Counted from the first letter of the stretch, positions 28,290 to 37,309 are shown. The stretch: DNA of 64,000 bases from Celeribacter baekdonensis (GCF_003047105.1 NZ_CP028475.1:1798001-1862000); one strand, 5' to 3'. Notes: generated by a model not told the origin, from the letters alone. Numbers and translations: made by a program.

Positions 28290-28330
28290 GCGTCACGCCT
28301 TTCCCATGCCTCAGGTGAAAGGCGTGACGC
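28290..28330. repeat. inverted repeat, 14-bp perfect arms
   Basis: GCGTCACGCCTTTC (28290-28303) and its exact complement (28317-28330), 13-base loop. No T-run follows. Sequence unlike the first hairpin. Confidence 0.85.
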
Positions 28331-28454
28331 GTTAACCATTATGAACAAGGCGGCCGAAGAGGTCGCCCTTTTGCGTGGGTTAGGCGCGCAAGGCGGACGG
28401 TATGGTAAAAAAATTCAAAATCATTCCGCTCAAATGCAATCTTTTTGGGTTTTG

Positions 28455-28469
28455 GTAACGCCTCATTAA
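28455..28469 (+). promoter_or_regulatory. CtrA-like box upstream of dprA
   Basis: GTAA-CGCCTCA-TTAA differs by one base from the CtrA consensus TTAA-N7-TTAA. It ends 40 bases before the dprA start. dprA is a known CtrA-dependent gene in Rhodobacterales. Confidence 0.5.
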
Positions 28470-28509
28470 CCAATTTGCGGCAATGTGAAAGGGCAAGAGA
28501 CGGAGAGAG

Positions 28510-29673
28510 TTGATCTTGGAGTTCATCCCTTCCCACCACCCCCTCACCCCACCCCACACCGTGGAAGATCGGGTCGATTGGCTCCGCCTCTTGCGCTCCC
28601 GCCGCGTTGGCATCAGCACCTTTTATCGGATGCTTGAGGAACACGGCGATGCGGCCACCGCCCTTGAGGCGCTCCCCGAAATTGCCAAACACGCTGGTGT
28701 CTCCGACTATCAAACCTGTCCGCGCGGTGTTGTTGAGGCCGAATTAAAAGCTGGCCGTAAACATGGCGCGCGTTTGATCACCCGCGCCGATCCCGACTAT
28801 CCCGCCCTTCTTGCTCTGATTGACGACGCCCCGCCCGCGCTTTGGGTCAAAGGCGACATATCGCTGTTTGAACGCCCCTCTTTGGCACTGGTCGGCGCAC
28901 GCAATGCCTCATCATTGGGCGTGCGGTTCGCCCGCACTCTGGCGCGTGAATTGGGTGAGGAAGGCTTTGCCATCACCTCCGGTCTGGCCCGCGGCATTGA
29001 TGCCGCGGCGCACGAAGCAGCGCTTGAGAGCGGCACCATCGCGGTTTTGGCAGGCGGCCTGGATGTGATCTACCCCACCGAGAACACCGATCTTTACCAT
29101 AAAATCGCCGCGACCGGACTTTTGATCTCGGAACAGCCCTTTGGCATGAAACCCTTCGCCCGGCATTTCCCAATGCGCAATCGCATCGTCTCCGGCCTGT
29201 CCCACGCCACCGTGGTGATCGAGGCGGCGGCGCGCTCGGGCTCACTGCTCACGGCGGGCAATGCCTTGGATCAGGGGCGCGAGGTCATGGCCGTGCCGGG
29301 GCATCCGTTTGATGCCCGCACATCTGGCTGCAACATGTTGATCCGCGATGGCGCCACTTTGGTGCGCGGGGCGCGCGATGTGATCGACACGCTGGCCGCC
29401 GCATCGCCCTTGGCTCAAACCGTGCAACACACGCCCGCGACCGCCATTCCCGTCACGCCGCGGCCCGCGCCCGGTTCAGACTCGCGCGGGTTCAAAGACC
29501 ACGCCATGCTGCATGTCGAAATCCTCGCCCGTCTTTCCGGTGCGCCCCTGCCCGAGGACGACCTGATCCGCGACATCGGAATCCCGGCGGACCAACTCAG
29601 CTCTGAGATTCTCACTCTCGAACTCGATGGCCGCATCTTCCGCAAACCCGGCGGGCTTTTGGCTCTTGGATGA
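28510..29673 (+). CDS. dprA: DNA-processing protein DprA
   Basis: 387 residues. A SAM-like N-terminal part (DWLRLLRSRRVGISTFYRML), the central Rossmann-fold DprA domain (LALVGARNASSLGVRFARTLA, TSGLARGIDAAAH, GGLDVIYPTENTDLY, RNRIVSGLSHATVVIEA, SLLTAGNALDQGREVMAVPGHP) and a C-terminal winged-helix-like DML1 part. It loads RecA on incoming single-stranded DNA in transformation and gene-transfer-agent uptake. The start is TTG at 28510 or 28516, both behind GGAGAG (28502-28507); the second has the better spacing. Confidence 0.93.
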   Translation: MILEFIPSHHPLTPPHTVEDRVDWLRLLRSRRVGISTFYRMLEEHGDAATALEALPEIAKHAGVSDYQTCPRGVVEAELKAGRKHGARLITRADPDYPALLALIDDAPPALWVKGDISLFERPSLALVGARNASSLGVRFARTLARELGEEGFAITSGLARGIDAAAHEAALESGTIAVLAGGLDVIYPTENTDLYHKIAATGLLISEQPFGMKPFARHFPMRNRIVSGLSHATVVIEAAARSGSLLTAGNALDQGREVMAVPGHPFDARTSGCNMLIRDGATLVRGARDVIDTLAAASPLAQTVQHTPATAIPVTPRPAPGSDSRGFKDHAMLHVEILARLSGAPLPEDDLIRDIGIPADQLSSEILTLELDGRIFRKPGGLLALG

Positions 29674-29755
29674 CACCCGCCCCGTCAGCCATTTCCCCTG
29701 TCACACGCCTTGTCACAAAAAATTCCCAAAGCCGCAGGTCCACGGGTTTTTGGCA

Positions 29756-29796
29756 CGATACCTTTAGGTATCGCGCGGACATCATGCCGCATGATG
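29756..29796. promoter_or_regulatory. two adjacent operator-like palindromes upstream of topA
   Basis: CGATACCT-tt-AGGTATCG (29756-29773) and CATCATGC-c-GCATGATG (29780-29796), each with 8-bp perfect arms, six bases apart, 119 bases before topA. They look like protein-binding sites; the factor is unknown. Confidence 0.5.
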
Positions 29797-29914
29797 GGCA
29801 GAACAGGCTTGCTTTGGCGCAAAAAAACCGTAGATGCCACATTGACAATCAGTCGTTGCAGGCCCCATTTTCCGCCGCCATAAGGCCAAGAAATCATAAC
29901 CCGAAGGACAGTCC

Positions 29915-32575
29915 ATGCCAGTTGTTGTTGTTGAATCCCCGGCCAAGGCGAAAACAATCAACAAATATCTCGGCAGCAATTACACCGTCCTCGCCTCTTA
30001 TGGCCACGTCCGCGACCTCCCCGCCAAAGACGGATCTGTCGACACCGACAACGAGTTCGACATGACCTGGGAGATCGGCGCGGACAGTCGCAAACACGTC
30101 AAAGCCATCGCCGATGCGCTCAAAGACGACGACGAACTGATCCTCGCAACTGACCCTGATCGCGAAGGCGAAGCGATTTCGTGGCACCTGCAAGAGGCGC
30201 TGACCAAACGCAAAGCGATCAAAAAATCCACCGCCGTGTCGCGCGTGACCTTCAACGCCATCACCAAAACCGCGATTTTGGAAGCGATGAAACACCCGCG
30301 CCAAGTCGATGTGCCGCTGGTCGATGCCTATCTGGCGCGCCGCGCGTTGGATTACCTTGTCGGCTTTAACCTGTCCCCGGTGCTCTGGCGTAAATTGCCC
30401 GGCGCGCGCTCGGCCGGACGGGTGCAATCCGTCTGTTTACGCCTGATCGTCGAACGCGAAACCGAGATTGAAGCTTTCAATCCGCAAGAATACTGGACCG
30501 TCAAAGCCCTTTTGGAGACCCCACGCGGGCAATCTTTTGAAGCGCGCCTGACCCAGCTTTCGGGTAAGAAACTCGACAAATTCGACCTCAAAGACCGCCT
30601 CACCGCCGAAATGGCCGTGCAAGCGGTCAGCTCGCGCGTGCTCAAAGTCGCCTCGGTCGAGGCCAAACCCGGCGCGCGCAACCCCTCTGCCCCGTTCATG
30701 ACCTCAACCCTGCAACAGGAAGCCTCGCGCAAATTCGGCATGGGCGCACGCCAAGCGATGAACGCTGCGCAACGCCTCTACGAGGCGGGCCTCATCACCT
30801 ATATGCGAACCGACGGGATCGACATGGCACCCGAGGCGGTGACACAGGCCCGCGATGCGATCAAAGCCCGCTATGGCGACCGCTATGTGCCCGCCAACCC
30901 ACGGATTTATAAAAACAAAGCCAAAAACGCCCAAGAGGCCCACGAATGTATTCGCCCGACCGACATGTTTGTCTCCCCCGATGAAGCAAAGCTGACGGAT
31001 GCGGATCAACGCAAACTCTACGACCTGATCTGGAAACGCACCATTGCCTCACAAATGGAGGCGGCGCGCCTTGAACGGACCACCGTGGACATCACCTCTG
31101 ATGACCACGAGGTCGTGCTGCGCGCCACTGGGCAAGTCGTTGTGTTTGATGGGTTTATGGCGGTTTATACCGAAGGCCGTGATGACGTGGACGAGGATGA
31201 CGAAGGTCGCCTGCCGCAAATTATGAACGGCGAGCCGTTGAAACGTGTCGCAGGTGGGCTCAAAGCGCAAGCCGCTGAAAAAGAGGCGATTTTGGCTGGT
31301 GATGACGCCATTTTGGGTCTGCAACACCATACCAACCCACCGCCGCGCTACACCGAAGCGACCTTGGTCAAACGGATGGAAGAGCTGGGCATCGGTCGTC
31401 CCTCGACCTATGCCTCCGTGCTGACCACGATTGTGGATCGCGAATATGTCCGCAAAGAGCAAAACCGCCTGATCCCCGAAGACAAAGGCCGGATCGTCAC
31501 GATCTTTTTGATGAATTTTTTCCGCAAATATGTCGGCTATGAATTCACCGCCAACTTGGAAGAGGAGCTCGACGAAATCTCGGCGGGCGATCTCGATTAC
31601 AAAGAGGTCTTGGCGAAATTCTGGCGCGATTTCTCAGCGGCCATTGGCGAGACCTCCGAGTTGCGGATTTCCGAAGTGCTTGACAAATTGGACGCCGCCC
31701 TCGCCCCACAGCTTTATCCGCCGCGCGAAGATGGCAGCGACCCGCGCGTCTGTCCGCTCTGTGGCCAAGGCAACCTGCACCTGAAAACCTCGCGCTCGGG
31801 CGGCTTTGTCGGCTGTTCGAACTACCCAGAATGCCGCTACACCCGCCCGATCAGTGGCGATGCCGCCGAAGCCGGCGACCGGATTTTGGGCGAGGATGAG
31901 GACGGCAACGAAATCTCCCTGCGCTCGGGTCGCTATGGCCCCTACGTGCAGCGCGGCGAAGTTTCGGAAGAAAATAAAAAGCCCAAACGCGCCTCTTTGC
32001 CGAAAGGGTGGGAACCGGATGCGATGGACCTTGAAAAGGCGCTCACACTTTTGAGTCTGCCGCGCCGGATCGGCGAACACCCGGAAGGCGGCGTGATTTC
32101 TGCCAATTTTGGACGCTTTGGTCCCTATTTGATGCACAAACTGCCGGGCGACGAAAAACCGGTTTACGCCAATCTCAAAGACCCGAACGATGTGTTTGAA
32201 TGCGGCATGAACCGCGCGGTTGAATTGATCACCGACAAGCGCAACAATCCGGGGCGCGGTCGCTCTGCGGCGGCCAAGCCATTGAAAGAATTAGGTGACC
32301 ATCCCGATAGCGGCGGCGCGATCAGCATTATGGAAGGTCGCTATGGTCCCTATGTGAAATGGGAAAAGATCAACGCGACCTTGCCGAAAGACGTCACGCC
32401 TGAAGACCTGAGCATGGAGCAAGCCGTGGCATTGATCGCGGAAAAAGCGGCCAAGGGCGGCAAAAAGAAAGCCCCGGCGAAAAAGGCACCTGCGAAAAAA
32501 CCGGCGGCGAAAAAGCCCGCAACCAAGAAACCAGCGGCCAAAAAAGCGGTGACTCCGAAGCCTGCTGACGAGTAA
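29915..32575 (+). CDS. topA: DNA topoisomerase I (type IA)
   Basis: 886 residues. TOPRIM domain at the start (VVVVESPAKAKTINKYLG, then TDPDREGEAISWHL), active-site Tyr296 in ITYMRTDG, one C-terminal four-cysteine zinc finger (CPLCGQ...GCSNYPEC) followed by repeated topoisomerase C-terminal modules (GRYGPYV, GRFGPYL, GRYGPYV), and a long Lys/Ala/Pro tail (about the last 45 residues) that probably binds DNA. It relaxes negative supercoils. GAAGGACAG precedes the ATG. Confidence 0.97.
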   Translation: MPVVVVESPAKAKTINKYLGSNYTVLASYGHVRDLPAKDGSVDTDNEFDMTWEIGADSRKHVKAIADALKDDDELILATDPDREGEAISWHLQEALTKRKAIKKSTAVSRVTFNAITKTAILEAMKHPRQVDVPLVDAYLARRALDYLVGFNLSPVLWRKLPGARSAGRVQSVCLRLIVERETEIEAFNPQEYWTVKALLETPRGQSFEARLTQLSGKKLDKFDLKDRLTAEMAVQAVSSRVLKVASVEAKPGARNPSAPFMTSTLQQEASRKFGMGARQAMNAAQRLYEAGLITYMRTDGIDMAPEAVTQARDAIKARYGDRYVPANPRIYKNKAKNAQEAHECIRPTDMFVSPDEAKLTDADQRKLYDLIWKRTIASQMEAARLERTTVDITSDDHEVVLRATGQVVVFDGFMAVYTEGRDDVDEDDEGRLPQIMNGEPLKRVAGGLKAQAAEKEAILAGDDAILGLQHHTNPPPRYTEATLVKRMEELGIGRPSTYASVLTTIVDREYVRKEQNRLIPEDKGRIVTIFLMNFFRKYVGYEFTANLEEELDEISAGDLDYKEVLAKFWRDFSAAIGETSELRISEVLDKLDAALAPQLYPPREDGSDPRVCPLCGQGNLHLKTSRSGGFVGCSNYPECRYTRPISGDAAEAGDRILGEDEDGNEISLRSGRYGPYVQRGEVSEENKKPKRASLPKGWEPDAMDLEKALTLLSLPRRIGEHPEGGVISANFGRFGPYLMHKLPGDEKPVYANLKDPNDVFECGMNRAVELITDKRNNPGRGRSAAAKPLKELGDHPDSGGAISIMEGRYGPYVKWEKINATLPKDVTPEDLSMEQAVALIAEKAAKGGKKKAPAKKAPAKKPAAKKPATKKPAAKKAVTPKPADE

Positions 32576-32615
32576 ATCAGACGATTTTCGCACTCAGAGC
32601 CAAGTCACATCCACC

Positions 32616-32641
32616 AAAGGGCCCCTCATCGGGGCCTTTTT
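32616..32641 (+). terminator. intrinsic terminator of topA
   Basis: AAAGGGCCCC (32616-32625) pairs with GGGGCCTTTT (32631-32640), loop TCATC, T-rich end. One G-T pair in the stem. Confidence 0.9.
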
Positions 32642-32730
32642 GCTGCACCATTTTGTTGCAGTGCGGCATCCTCCATTGACAGGCCGCACCGGATTCATTC
32701 CAATTGCGCCAAAGGAAACGGGAGAGAGTG

Positions 32731-33435
32731 ATGAAGAAAGTATACGGCTCCGCCACAGAGGCCTTAGATGGGCTTTTAAAGGACGGAATGTTGATCGCAG
32801 CCGGGGGGTTTGGGCTGTGCGGGATACCTGAGTTGTTGATCGACGCGCTGGTGGAAAGCGGCGTTAAGGATCTGACGATTGCCTCCAACAACGCAGGTGT
32901 CGATGGCTTTGGCCTTGGCAAGCTGTTGGAGACGCGCCAGATCAAGAAAATGATGTCGTCTTACGTGGGTGAAAACGCCGAATTCATGCGGCAATACCTG
33001 TCGGGCGAGTTGGAGCTTGAGTTCAACCCGCAGGGCACTTTGGCCGAACGGATGCGCGCCGGTGGCGCAGGCATTCCGGGGTTTTACACAAAAACCGGCG
33101 TCGGCACGGTGATCGCCGAGGGCAAAGAGCACAAGGATTTCCGCGGCGAGACTTACATTCTCGAAGAGGGTATTTTCGCCGATATTTCCATCGTGAAAGC
33201 ATGGAAAGCCGACGCAACCGGCAATGCGATTTTCCGCAAAACCGCCCGCAATTTCAACCCACCCGCCGCGATGTGCGGCAAGGTCTGCATCATGGAAGTT
33301 GAGGAAATTGTGCCCGTCGGCAGCCTCGACCCCGATTGCATCCACATGCCCGGCGTCTATGTCCATCGCCTGATTCAAGGCACGCATGAAAAGCGGATCG
33401 AACAGCGCACCGTGCGCCAGAAAGCGGAGGCATAA
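32731..33435 (+). CDS. scoA: 3-oxoacid CoA-transferase subunit A
   Basis: 234 residues. [20 protein letters not shown] and [14 protein letters not shown] are the subunit A (alpha) signatures of the succinyl-CoA:3-ketoacid CoA-transferase family; [16 protein letters not shown] is also typical. It activates acetoacetate by moving CoA from succinyl-CoA, feeding ketone-body or polyhydroxybutyrate breakdown into acetyl-CoA. GGGAGAGAG precedes ATG 32731. Three bases separate it from subunit B. Confidence 0.93.
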   Translation: MKKVYGSATEALDGLLKDGMLIAAGGFGLCGIPELLIDALVESGVKDLTIASNNAGVDGFGLGKLLETRQIKKMMSSYVGENAEFMRQYLSGELELEFNPQGTLAERMRAGGAGIPGFYTKTGVGTVIAEGKEHKDFRGETYILEEGIFADISIVKAWKADATGNAIFRKTARNFNPPAAMCGKVCIMEVEEIVPVGSLDPDCIHMPGVYVHRLIQGTHEKRIEQRTVRQKAEA

Positions 33436-33438
33436 GCC

Positions 33439-34065
33439 ATGTGGGATCGCAATCAAATGGCGGCACGCGCCGCATTGGAACTTGAAGACGGCACCTATGT
33501 GAACCTCGGCATCGGCATCCCGACCTTGGTCCCCAATTTCATCCCCGAAGGCGTCAACGTGACACTCCAGTCTGAAAACGGCATGTTGGGCATGGGCCCC
33601 TTCCCCTATGAGGGCGACGAAGACGCAGACCTGATCAATGCGGGCAAGCAGACCATCACCGAGCTGCCCAACACCGCTTATTTTGACAGCTCGTTCAGCT
33701 TTGGCATGATCCGCGGCGGCAAGATTGCAATGGCGATTTTGGGCGCGATGGAGGTCGATGAAAAGGGCGATTTGGCGAACTGGATGATCCCCGGCAAGCT
33801 GGTCAAAGGCATGGGCGGCGCGATGGATTTGGTCGCGGGCGTGGGCCGGGTTGTGGTGGTGATGGACCACACCAACAAACACGGCGAGAGCAAATTGCTG
33901 AAGGAATGCACCTTGCCGCTGACCGGTCTTGGCGTGGTCGATCGGGTGATCACCAACCTGGGCGTTCTGGACGTGGTTGAGGGCGGTTTGAAAATCGTCG
34001 AATGCGCAGACGGTGTGACCGAGGCCGAGCTGCGCGCCGCGACCGAGGCGACGATTGTCGACTAA
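33439..34065 (+). CDS. scoB: 3-oxoacid CoA-transferase subunit B
   Basis: 208 residues. The catalytic glutamate that forms the CoA thioester is Glu46 in [30 protein letters not shown] and [12 protein letters not shown] complete the beta subunit pattern. Works as a heteromer with the preceding subunit. Confidence 0.94.
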   Translation: MWDRNQMAARAALELEDGTYVNLGIGIPTLVPNFIPEGVNVTLQSENGMLGMGPFPYEGDEDADLINAGKQTITELPNTAYFDSSFSFGMIRGGKIAMAILGAMEVDEKGDLANWMIPGKLVKGMGGAMDLVAGVGRVVVVMDHTNKHGESKLLKECTLPLTGLGVVDRVITNLGVLDVVEGGLKIVECADGVTEAELRAATEATIVD

Positions 34066-34096
34066 GGCATCTGCGAACATTTAAATTCAAAACAAC

Positions 34097-34133
34097 GCGC
34101 GGCGGCCCAAACGGGTGGCCGCGCATTTTCTTT
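34097..34133 (+). terminator. intrinsic terminator of the scoAB unit
   Basis: GCGCGGC (34097-34103) pairs with GCCGCGC (34118-34124), with further CCC/GGG pairing inside, then ATTTTCTTT. Confidence 0.85.
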
Positions 34134-34143
34134 ACCCCTATTG

Positions 34144-34200
34144 TTCTAAAATTAGAAACAGCATCATATTCTTGCCCCAATTTGTCGCTAAAAATTGGGG
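34144..34200. promoter_or_regulatory. palindrome and hairpin upstream of the UPF0104/DprE1-like operon
   Basis: TTCTAA-aa-TTAGAA (34144-34157) is a perfect 14-base operator-like palindrome. It is followed by a 9-bp stem CCCCAATTT/AAATTGGGG (34175-34183 and 34192-34200) that would lie in the leader, 26 bases before the ATG. Confidence 0.45.
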
Positions 34201-34226
34201 AAATCAGGCCACACACAGAGCCAAAA

Positions 34227-35243
34227 ATGTCCATGTCCGCCGAGCAGCGTCCCATATCCGCCCCCCAAAAGGCCCCGCGCCTGTCTCCAAGGCTGCGCGA
34301 CGGTGCCATTATGCTTGGGCTTTTGGTCTTGCTTGCGGTCGGGCTGATCGGCGCGGTGACCGCGACCGGATGGGACGAAGTCCGCGCCCAAATCACCAAG
34401 CTCTCGATCCCGCAAGGCGCAGCACTTTTGGCGCTCTCGTTGGTCAATTATCTGTTTCGCGGGCTGCGTTGGCACCTGTTTGCCCGCCACCTCGGATTGC
34501 CGCTTTGCTTGACCACCAACCTGCGCCATTTTCTGGGCGGATTTGCCATGACGGTCACACCGGGACGCGTCGGAGAATTGGTGCGGATGCGTTGGATCAA
34601 ACGCGAAACCGGTTGGGCGTTTGAACGCACCGCCCCGCTTGTCTTGGTCGATCGCGCCTCTGATTTGGCGGCAATGGCTGTGTTGATGGGGGCGGCGCTT
34701 ATGGCCTCTGGGTCGCAGATTTCGGGCGCAGTGCCCGTTGTGATCGCAGCACTTTTGGCCGCCTTTATCGCCACGCGCCCCCGGCTTTTGGCCAGCCTCG
34801 CCCAGTTTGGGCATCGCAGTACGGGCAAAGCCCCGCGTCTGTTTGCCCGCATCCGCCGCGCCGCGCGCTCGCTTGAGCCGTTTTCCAAAGGTGGCACCTT
34901 GTTTGCAGGCTCGGCCTTGGCCTTTTGCGGCTGGTTGGCCGAAGGATTGGCCTTTTATCTCCTGCTGCATTGGATGGGCGCCGAAGTTCACGCCGCCAGT
35001 GCCATCGCGATCTTTTTGTTTGCCACATTGGCGGGCGGGCTGACTGGCGCGCCCGGCGGACTTGGCGGTGCTGAGGCCGCGATGATCGCGCTTTTGTCCC
35101 TCGAAGGCGTGCCCTTGGCCATGTCCGTGCCCGCCACTGTCCTCATTCGCCTGACCACGCTTTGGTTCGCCATTCTCATCGGCCTCGTGGTTTTCCCTTT
35201 CGCTGAACGTCTGTCAAAGAAGGTCCAATATGGCCTGGAATAA
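34227..35243 (+). CDS. UPF0104/lysylphosphatidylglycerol-synthase-TM-type membrane protein
   Basis: 338 residues with about eight hydrophobic segments. Segments such as NYLFRGLRWHLFARHLG, FAMTVTPGRVGELVRMRWIKRETG, DRASDLAAM and GLTGAPGGLGGAEAAMIALL match the flippase-like domain of MprF/UPF0104 proteins, thought to move lipids or lipid-linked sugars across the membrane. There is no synthetase domain. The 14-base overlap with the downstream DprE1-like gene makes a functional link likely: a flippase for a polyprenyl-phosphate sugar is my inference. The frame is open further upstream, but ATG 34227 lies after the preceding terminator and begins the conserved part. Confidence 0.82.
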   Translation: MSMSAEQRPISAPQKAPRLSPRLRDGAIMLGLLVLLAVGLIGAVTATGWDEVRAQITKLSIPQGAALLALSLVNYLFRGLRWHLFARHLGLPLCLTTNLRHFLGGFAMTVTPGRVGELVRMRWIKRETGWAFERTAPLVLVDRASDLAAMAVLMGAALMASGSQISGAVPVVIAALLAAFIATRPRLLASLAQFGHRSTGKAPRLFARIRRAARSLEPFSKGGTLFAGSALAFCGWLAEGLAFYLLLHWMGAEVHAASAIAIFLFATLAGGLTGAPGGLGGAEAAMIALLSLEGVPLAMSVPATVLIRLTTLWFAILIGLVVFPFAERLSKKVQYGLE

Positions 35244-36552
35244 ACTCACCTACACCGGCTGGGGGCGCGCCCGCGTGGCCTCTGGTTTGGTGGCCCGTCC
35301 CGAACGTCGCTCGACCCTGTCTCGTGATCTGGCTGAAACCCGCGCGCCGGCTTTTGGCATGCGCCGCTCTTATGGCGATGTCGCGCTCAACGACGAGGGT
35401 CGCGCCTATGATATGACCCGGCTGGATCGGGTGATCGCCTTTGATCCGGCCACCGGAGGTGTCGAGGTCGAAGCCGGGATGCCGATCGGCGATCTGGGCC
35501 GCGCGTTTGCCAACAAGGGCTGGATCCCGCCGGTGATGCCGGGCACGGGATTTGCCACGGTCGGCGGCTGTATCGCCAATGATGTGCATGGTAAAAATCA
35601 TCATGTGATGGGCTCCTTTGGTCAGCATGTGACCGCGATCACCCTGATCCAAGGCGCGAAAACTCGCAAAATAACACCGAAGTCCGCCCCTGATCTGTGG
35701 CAAGCCACCGTTGGTGGACTGGGTCAAACCGGGGTGATTGCCAGCGCGAAACTCCAACTCATGCCCTGCAAAGGCGACATGATGGTTCTGACCGAGCGGC
35801 GCATTGACGGGCTGGATGCCTTCCTTGTCGCCTTTGATGAGAGCCGGACCGATTACACCGTGGGCTGGATGGATGCGACCGCGACGGGCGCACGGCTGGG
35901 TCGTGGGATTTTGGAGGAGGGAGAAATCACCTCCGGCATCAACAAAAGCCGCGATGCGGTGAAATCGGTGCCGTTCAATGCCCCAAGCTGGGCGCTCTCG
36001 GCCCCAGTGGTGCGGGTGTTTAACGAGCTGTATTTCCGCCGGGTTCCGGCCAAAGGCCGCACCTCGGTCAAACCCATCACGGAACCGTTTTTCCCGCTGG
36101 ATGCGATCCACAATTGGAACCGGCTTTACGGCAAACGTGGCTTTCACCAATTCCAATGCGTTGTGCCGATGGATCAGGTCGAGGTGCTGCGCATGATGTT
36201 GACGCGGATCGGCACCTCCGGTCTGGCCTCGCCTTTGGCGGTGCTCAAAAAGATGGGCACGGGACGCGGCGGCTACATGTCCTTCCCGATGGAGGGCTAC
36301 ACTTTGGCCGTGGATTTCCCCAATCGAGACGGCGCGGAAGAGGTGATTTCCGAACTCACAGACATGGCACATGACGCGGGCGGGCGGATTTATTTCGCCA
36401 AGGACAGCGTGGCCAGTGCGGCGCAGATCGCGGGCATGTACCCGGACCAAGACACATGGGCCAAAGCGGTGGCGAAAGCCGACCCGGAGCGGACCTTTGA
36501 GACAGACCTCGTGCGCCGGTTGGGCCTGCGCGATGGCACAGGAGCGGCATGA
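35230..36552 (+). CDS. DprE1-like FAD-dependent oxidase (polyprenyl-phosphoryl-ribose 2-oxidase-like)
   Basis: 440 residues, VAO-type flavoprotein. FAD segments: FGMRRSYGDVALND, MPGTGFATVGGCIANDVHGKNHHVMGSFG and GGLGQTGVI. The C-terminus YTLAVDFPNRDG, GGRIYFAKDS, MYPDQDTWAKAV and FETDLVRRLGL follows mycobacterial DprE1 closely as I remember it, including the catalytic-site Lys (here Lys391). The Cys that benzothiazinones attack in mycobacteria is Ala360 here. DprE1 oxidises C2' of decaprenyl-phosphoryl-ribose; DprE2 then reduces it to arabinose. The next gene is a DprE2-like SDR with ATGA overlap, so the same two-step epimerisation is likely. The true lipid carrier and sugar are not proven. 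Confidence 0.85.
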   Translation: MAWNKLTYTGWGRARVASGLVARPERRSTLSRDLAETRAPAFGMRRSYGDVALNDEGRAYDMTRLDRVIAFDPATGGVEVEAGMPIGDLGRAFANKGWIPPVMPGTGFATVGGCIANDVHGKNHHVMGSFGQHVTAITLIQGAKTRKITPKSAPDLWQATVGGLGQTGVIASAKLQLMPCKGDMMVLTERRIDGLDAFLVAFDESRTDYTVGWMDATATGARLGRGILEEGEITSGINKSRDAVKSVPFNAPSWALSAPVVRVFNELYFRRVPAKGRTSVKPITEPFFPLDAIHNWNRLYGKRGFHQFQCVVPMDQVEVLRMMLTRIGTSGLASPLAVLKKMGTGRGGYMSFPMEGYTLAVDFPNRDGAEEVISELTDMAHDAGGRIYFAKDSVASAAQIAGMYPDQDTWAKAVAKADPERTFETDLVRRLGLRDGTGAA

Positions 36553-37289
36553 TGCAACAAAGCTGGATCATTTTGGGGGCAACCTCGTCGATGGCGCGGG
36601 CGATGGCGCGGCGCTTGGCGAAAGAGGGCGCGACCTTGTTTTTATGTGGCCGCGACATGGACGATTTGGCGGCCACGGCGGCCGATTGTCTGGCGCGCGG
36701 TGCCGCAACGGCCGAAGCGTTGCCCTTTGACGCCCGCGACACCAACACGTTTGCGGAAATTATTGAGCGCGCAACAACGGAAGAGGGCGTGATCAACTGC
36801 GCGGTGTTCGTCGGCTCCATGCCCGAGCAATCCGACATCGACGCCACGCCCGCCCTGATCGCAGGCGTTGTCACCGACAGCCACACCGGCCCGGCCACTT
36901 TCCTGCACATGCTCGCGCCTCACATTGAGGCGCGTGGCCAAGGCACGGTTGTGGGTGTCGGATCGGTGGCGGGCGACCGGGGCCGGATCGGAAATTACGT
37001 CTACGGCTCGGCGAAAGCGGGCTTTGCCACCTACCTGTCCGGCTTGCGCAATCGGTTGACGCGTGCAGGCGGCCATGTGGTCACGGTGAAACCGGGGTTT
37101 GTCGATACGGCGATGACTTGGGGGATCGAAGGGATGTTTTTGGTCGCCTCGCCCGATGCCGTAGCAGGCGATATTTTGACCGCCGTCGCCAAGAAAAAGA
37201 ACGTGATCTACACGCCGTTTTTCTGGCGCTACATCATGTTGATCATCCGGCATATCCCGGAATTTATTTTTAAGAAAATGTCGATCTGA
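36549..37289 (+). CDS. DprE2-like short-chain dehydrogenase
   Basis: 246 residues. It has a non-classical cofactor loop ILGATSSMARAMAR, like DprE2 (which has GxxS-type glycine loop) rather than TGxxxGIG; catalytic region GSVAGDRGRIGNYVYGSAKAG with Tyr-x3-Lys, and VKPGFVDTAMT. The C-terminus is hydrophobic (YIMLIIRHIPEFIFKKM), suggesting membrane contact as for an enzyme acting on a polyprenyl lipid. Start ATG 36549 overlaps the DprE1-like stop (ATGATG; 36552 is an alternative). Predicted to reduce the 2'-keto intermediate. Confidence 0.84.
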   Translation: MMQQSWIILGATSSMARAMARRLAKEGATLFLCGRDMDDLAATAADCLARGAATAEALPFDARDTNTFAEIIERATTEEGVINCAVFVGSMPEQSDIDATPALIAGVVTDSHTGPATFLHMLAPHIEARGQGTVVGVGSVAGDRGRIGNYVYGSAKAGFATYLSGLRNRLTRAGGHVVTVKPGFVDTAMTWGIEGMFLVASPDAVAGDILTAVAKKKNVIYTPFFWRYIMLIIRHIPEFIFKKMSI

Positions 37290-37309
37290 GCGCGACAGCG
37301 AGACAATAT

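Larger units (their letters stand above)
28191..28509. other. 319-bp intergenic region between tldD and dprA
   Basis: Holds two large perfect hairpins in tandem (28224-28266 and 28290-28330) and a CtrA-like site (28455-28469). A 72-codon frame at 28251-28469 reads through both hairpins and has no family features, so it is not called as a gene. Confidence 0.6.

Noticed and set aside
28251..28469. 72-codon frame between tldD and dprA
   Set aside because: It runs through two hairpins and a regulatory site, without ribosome site or family similarity.
32776..34080. 434-codon minus-strand frame
   Set aside because: Antisense to the CoA-transferase pair, whose catalytic motifs are intact.
35176..36450. 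424-codon minus-strand frame
   Set aside because: Antisense to the DprE1-like gene; His/Arg/Gly-rich, no recognisable domain.
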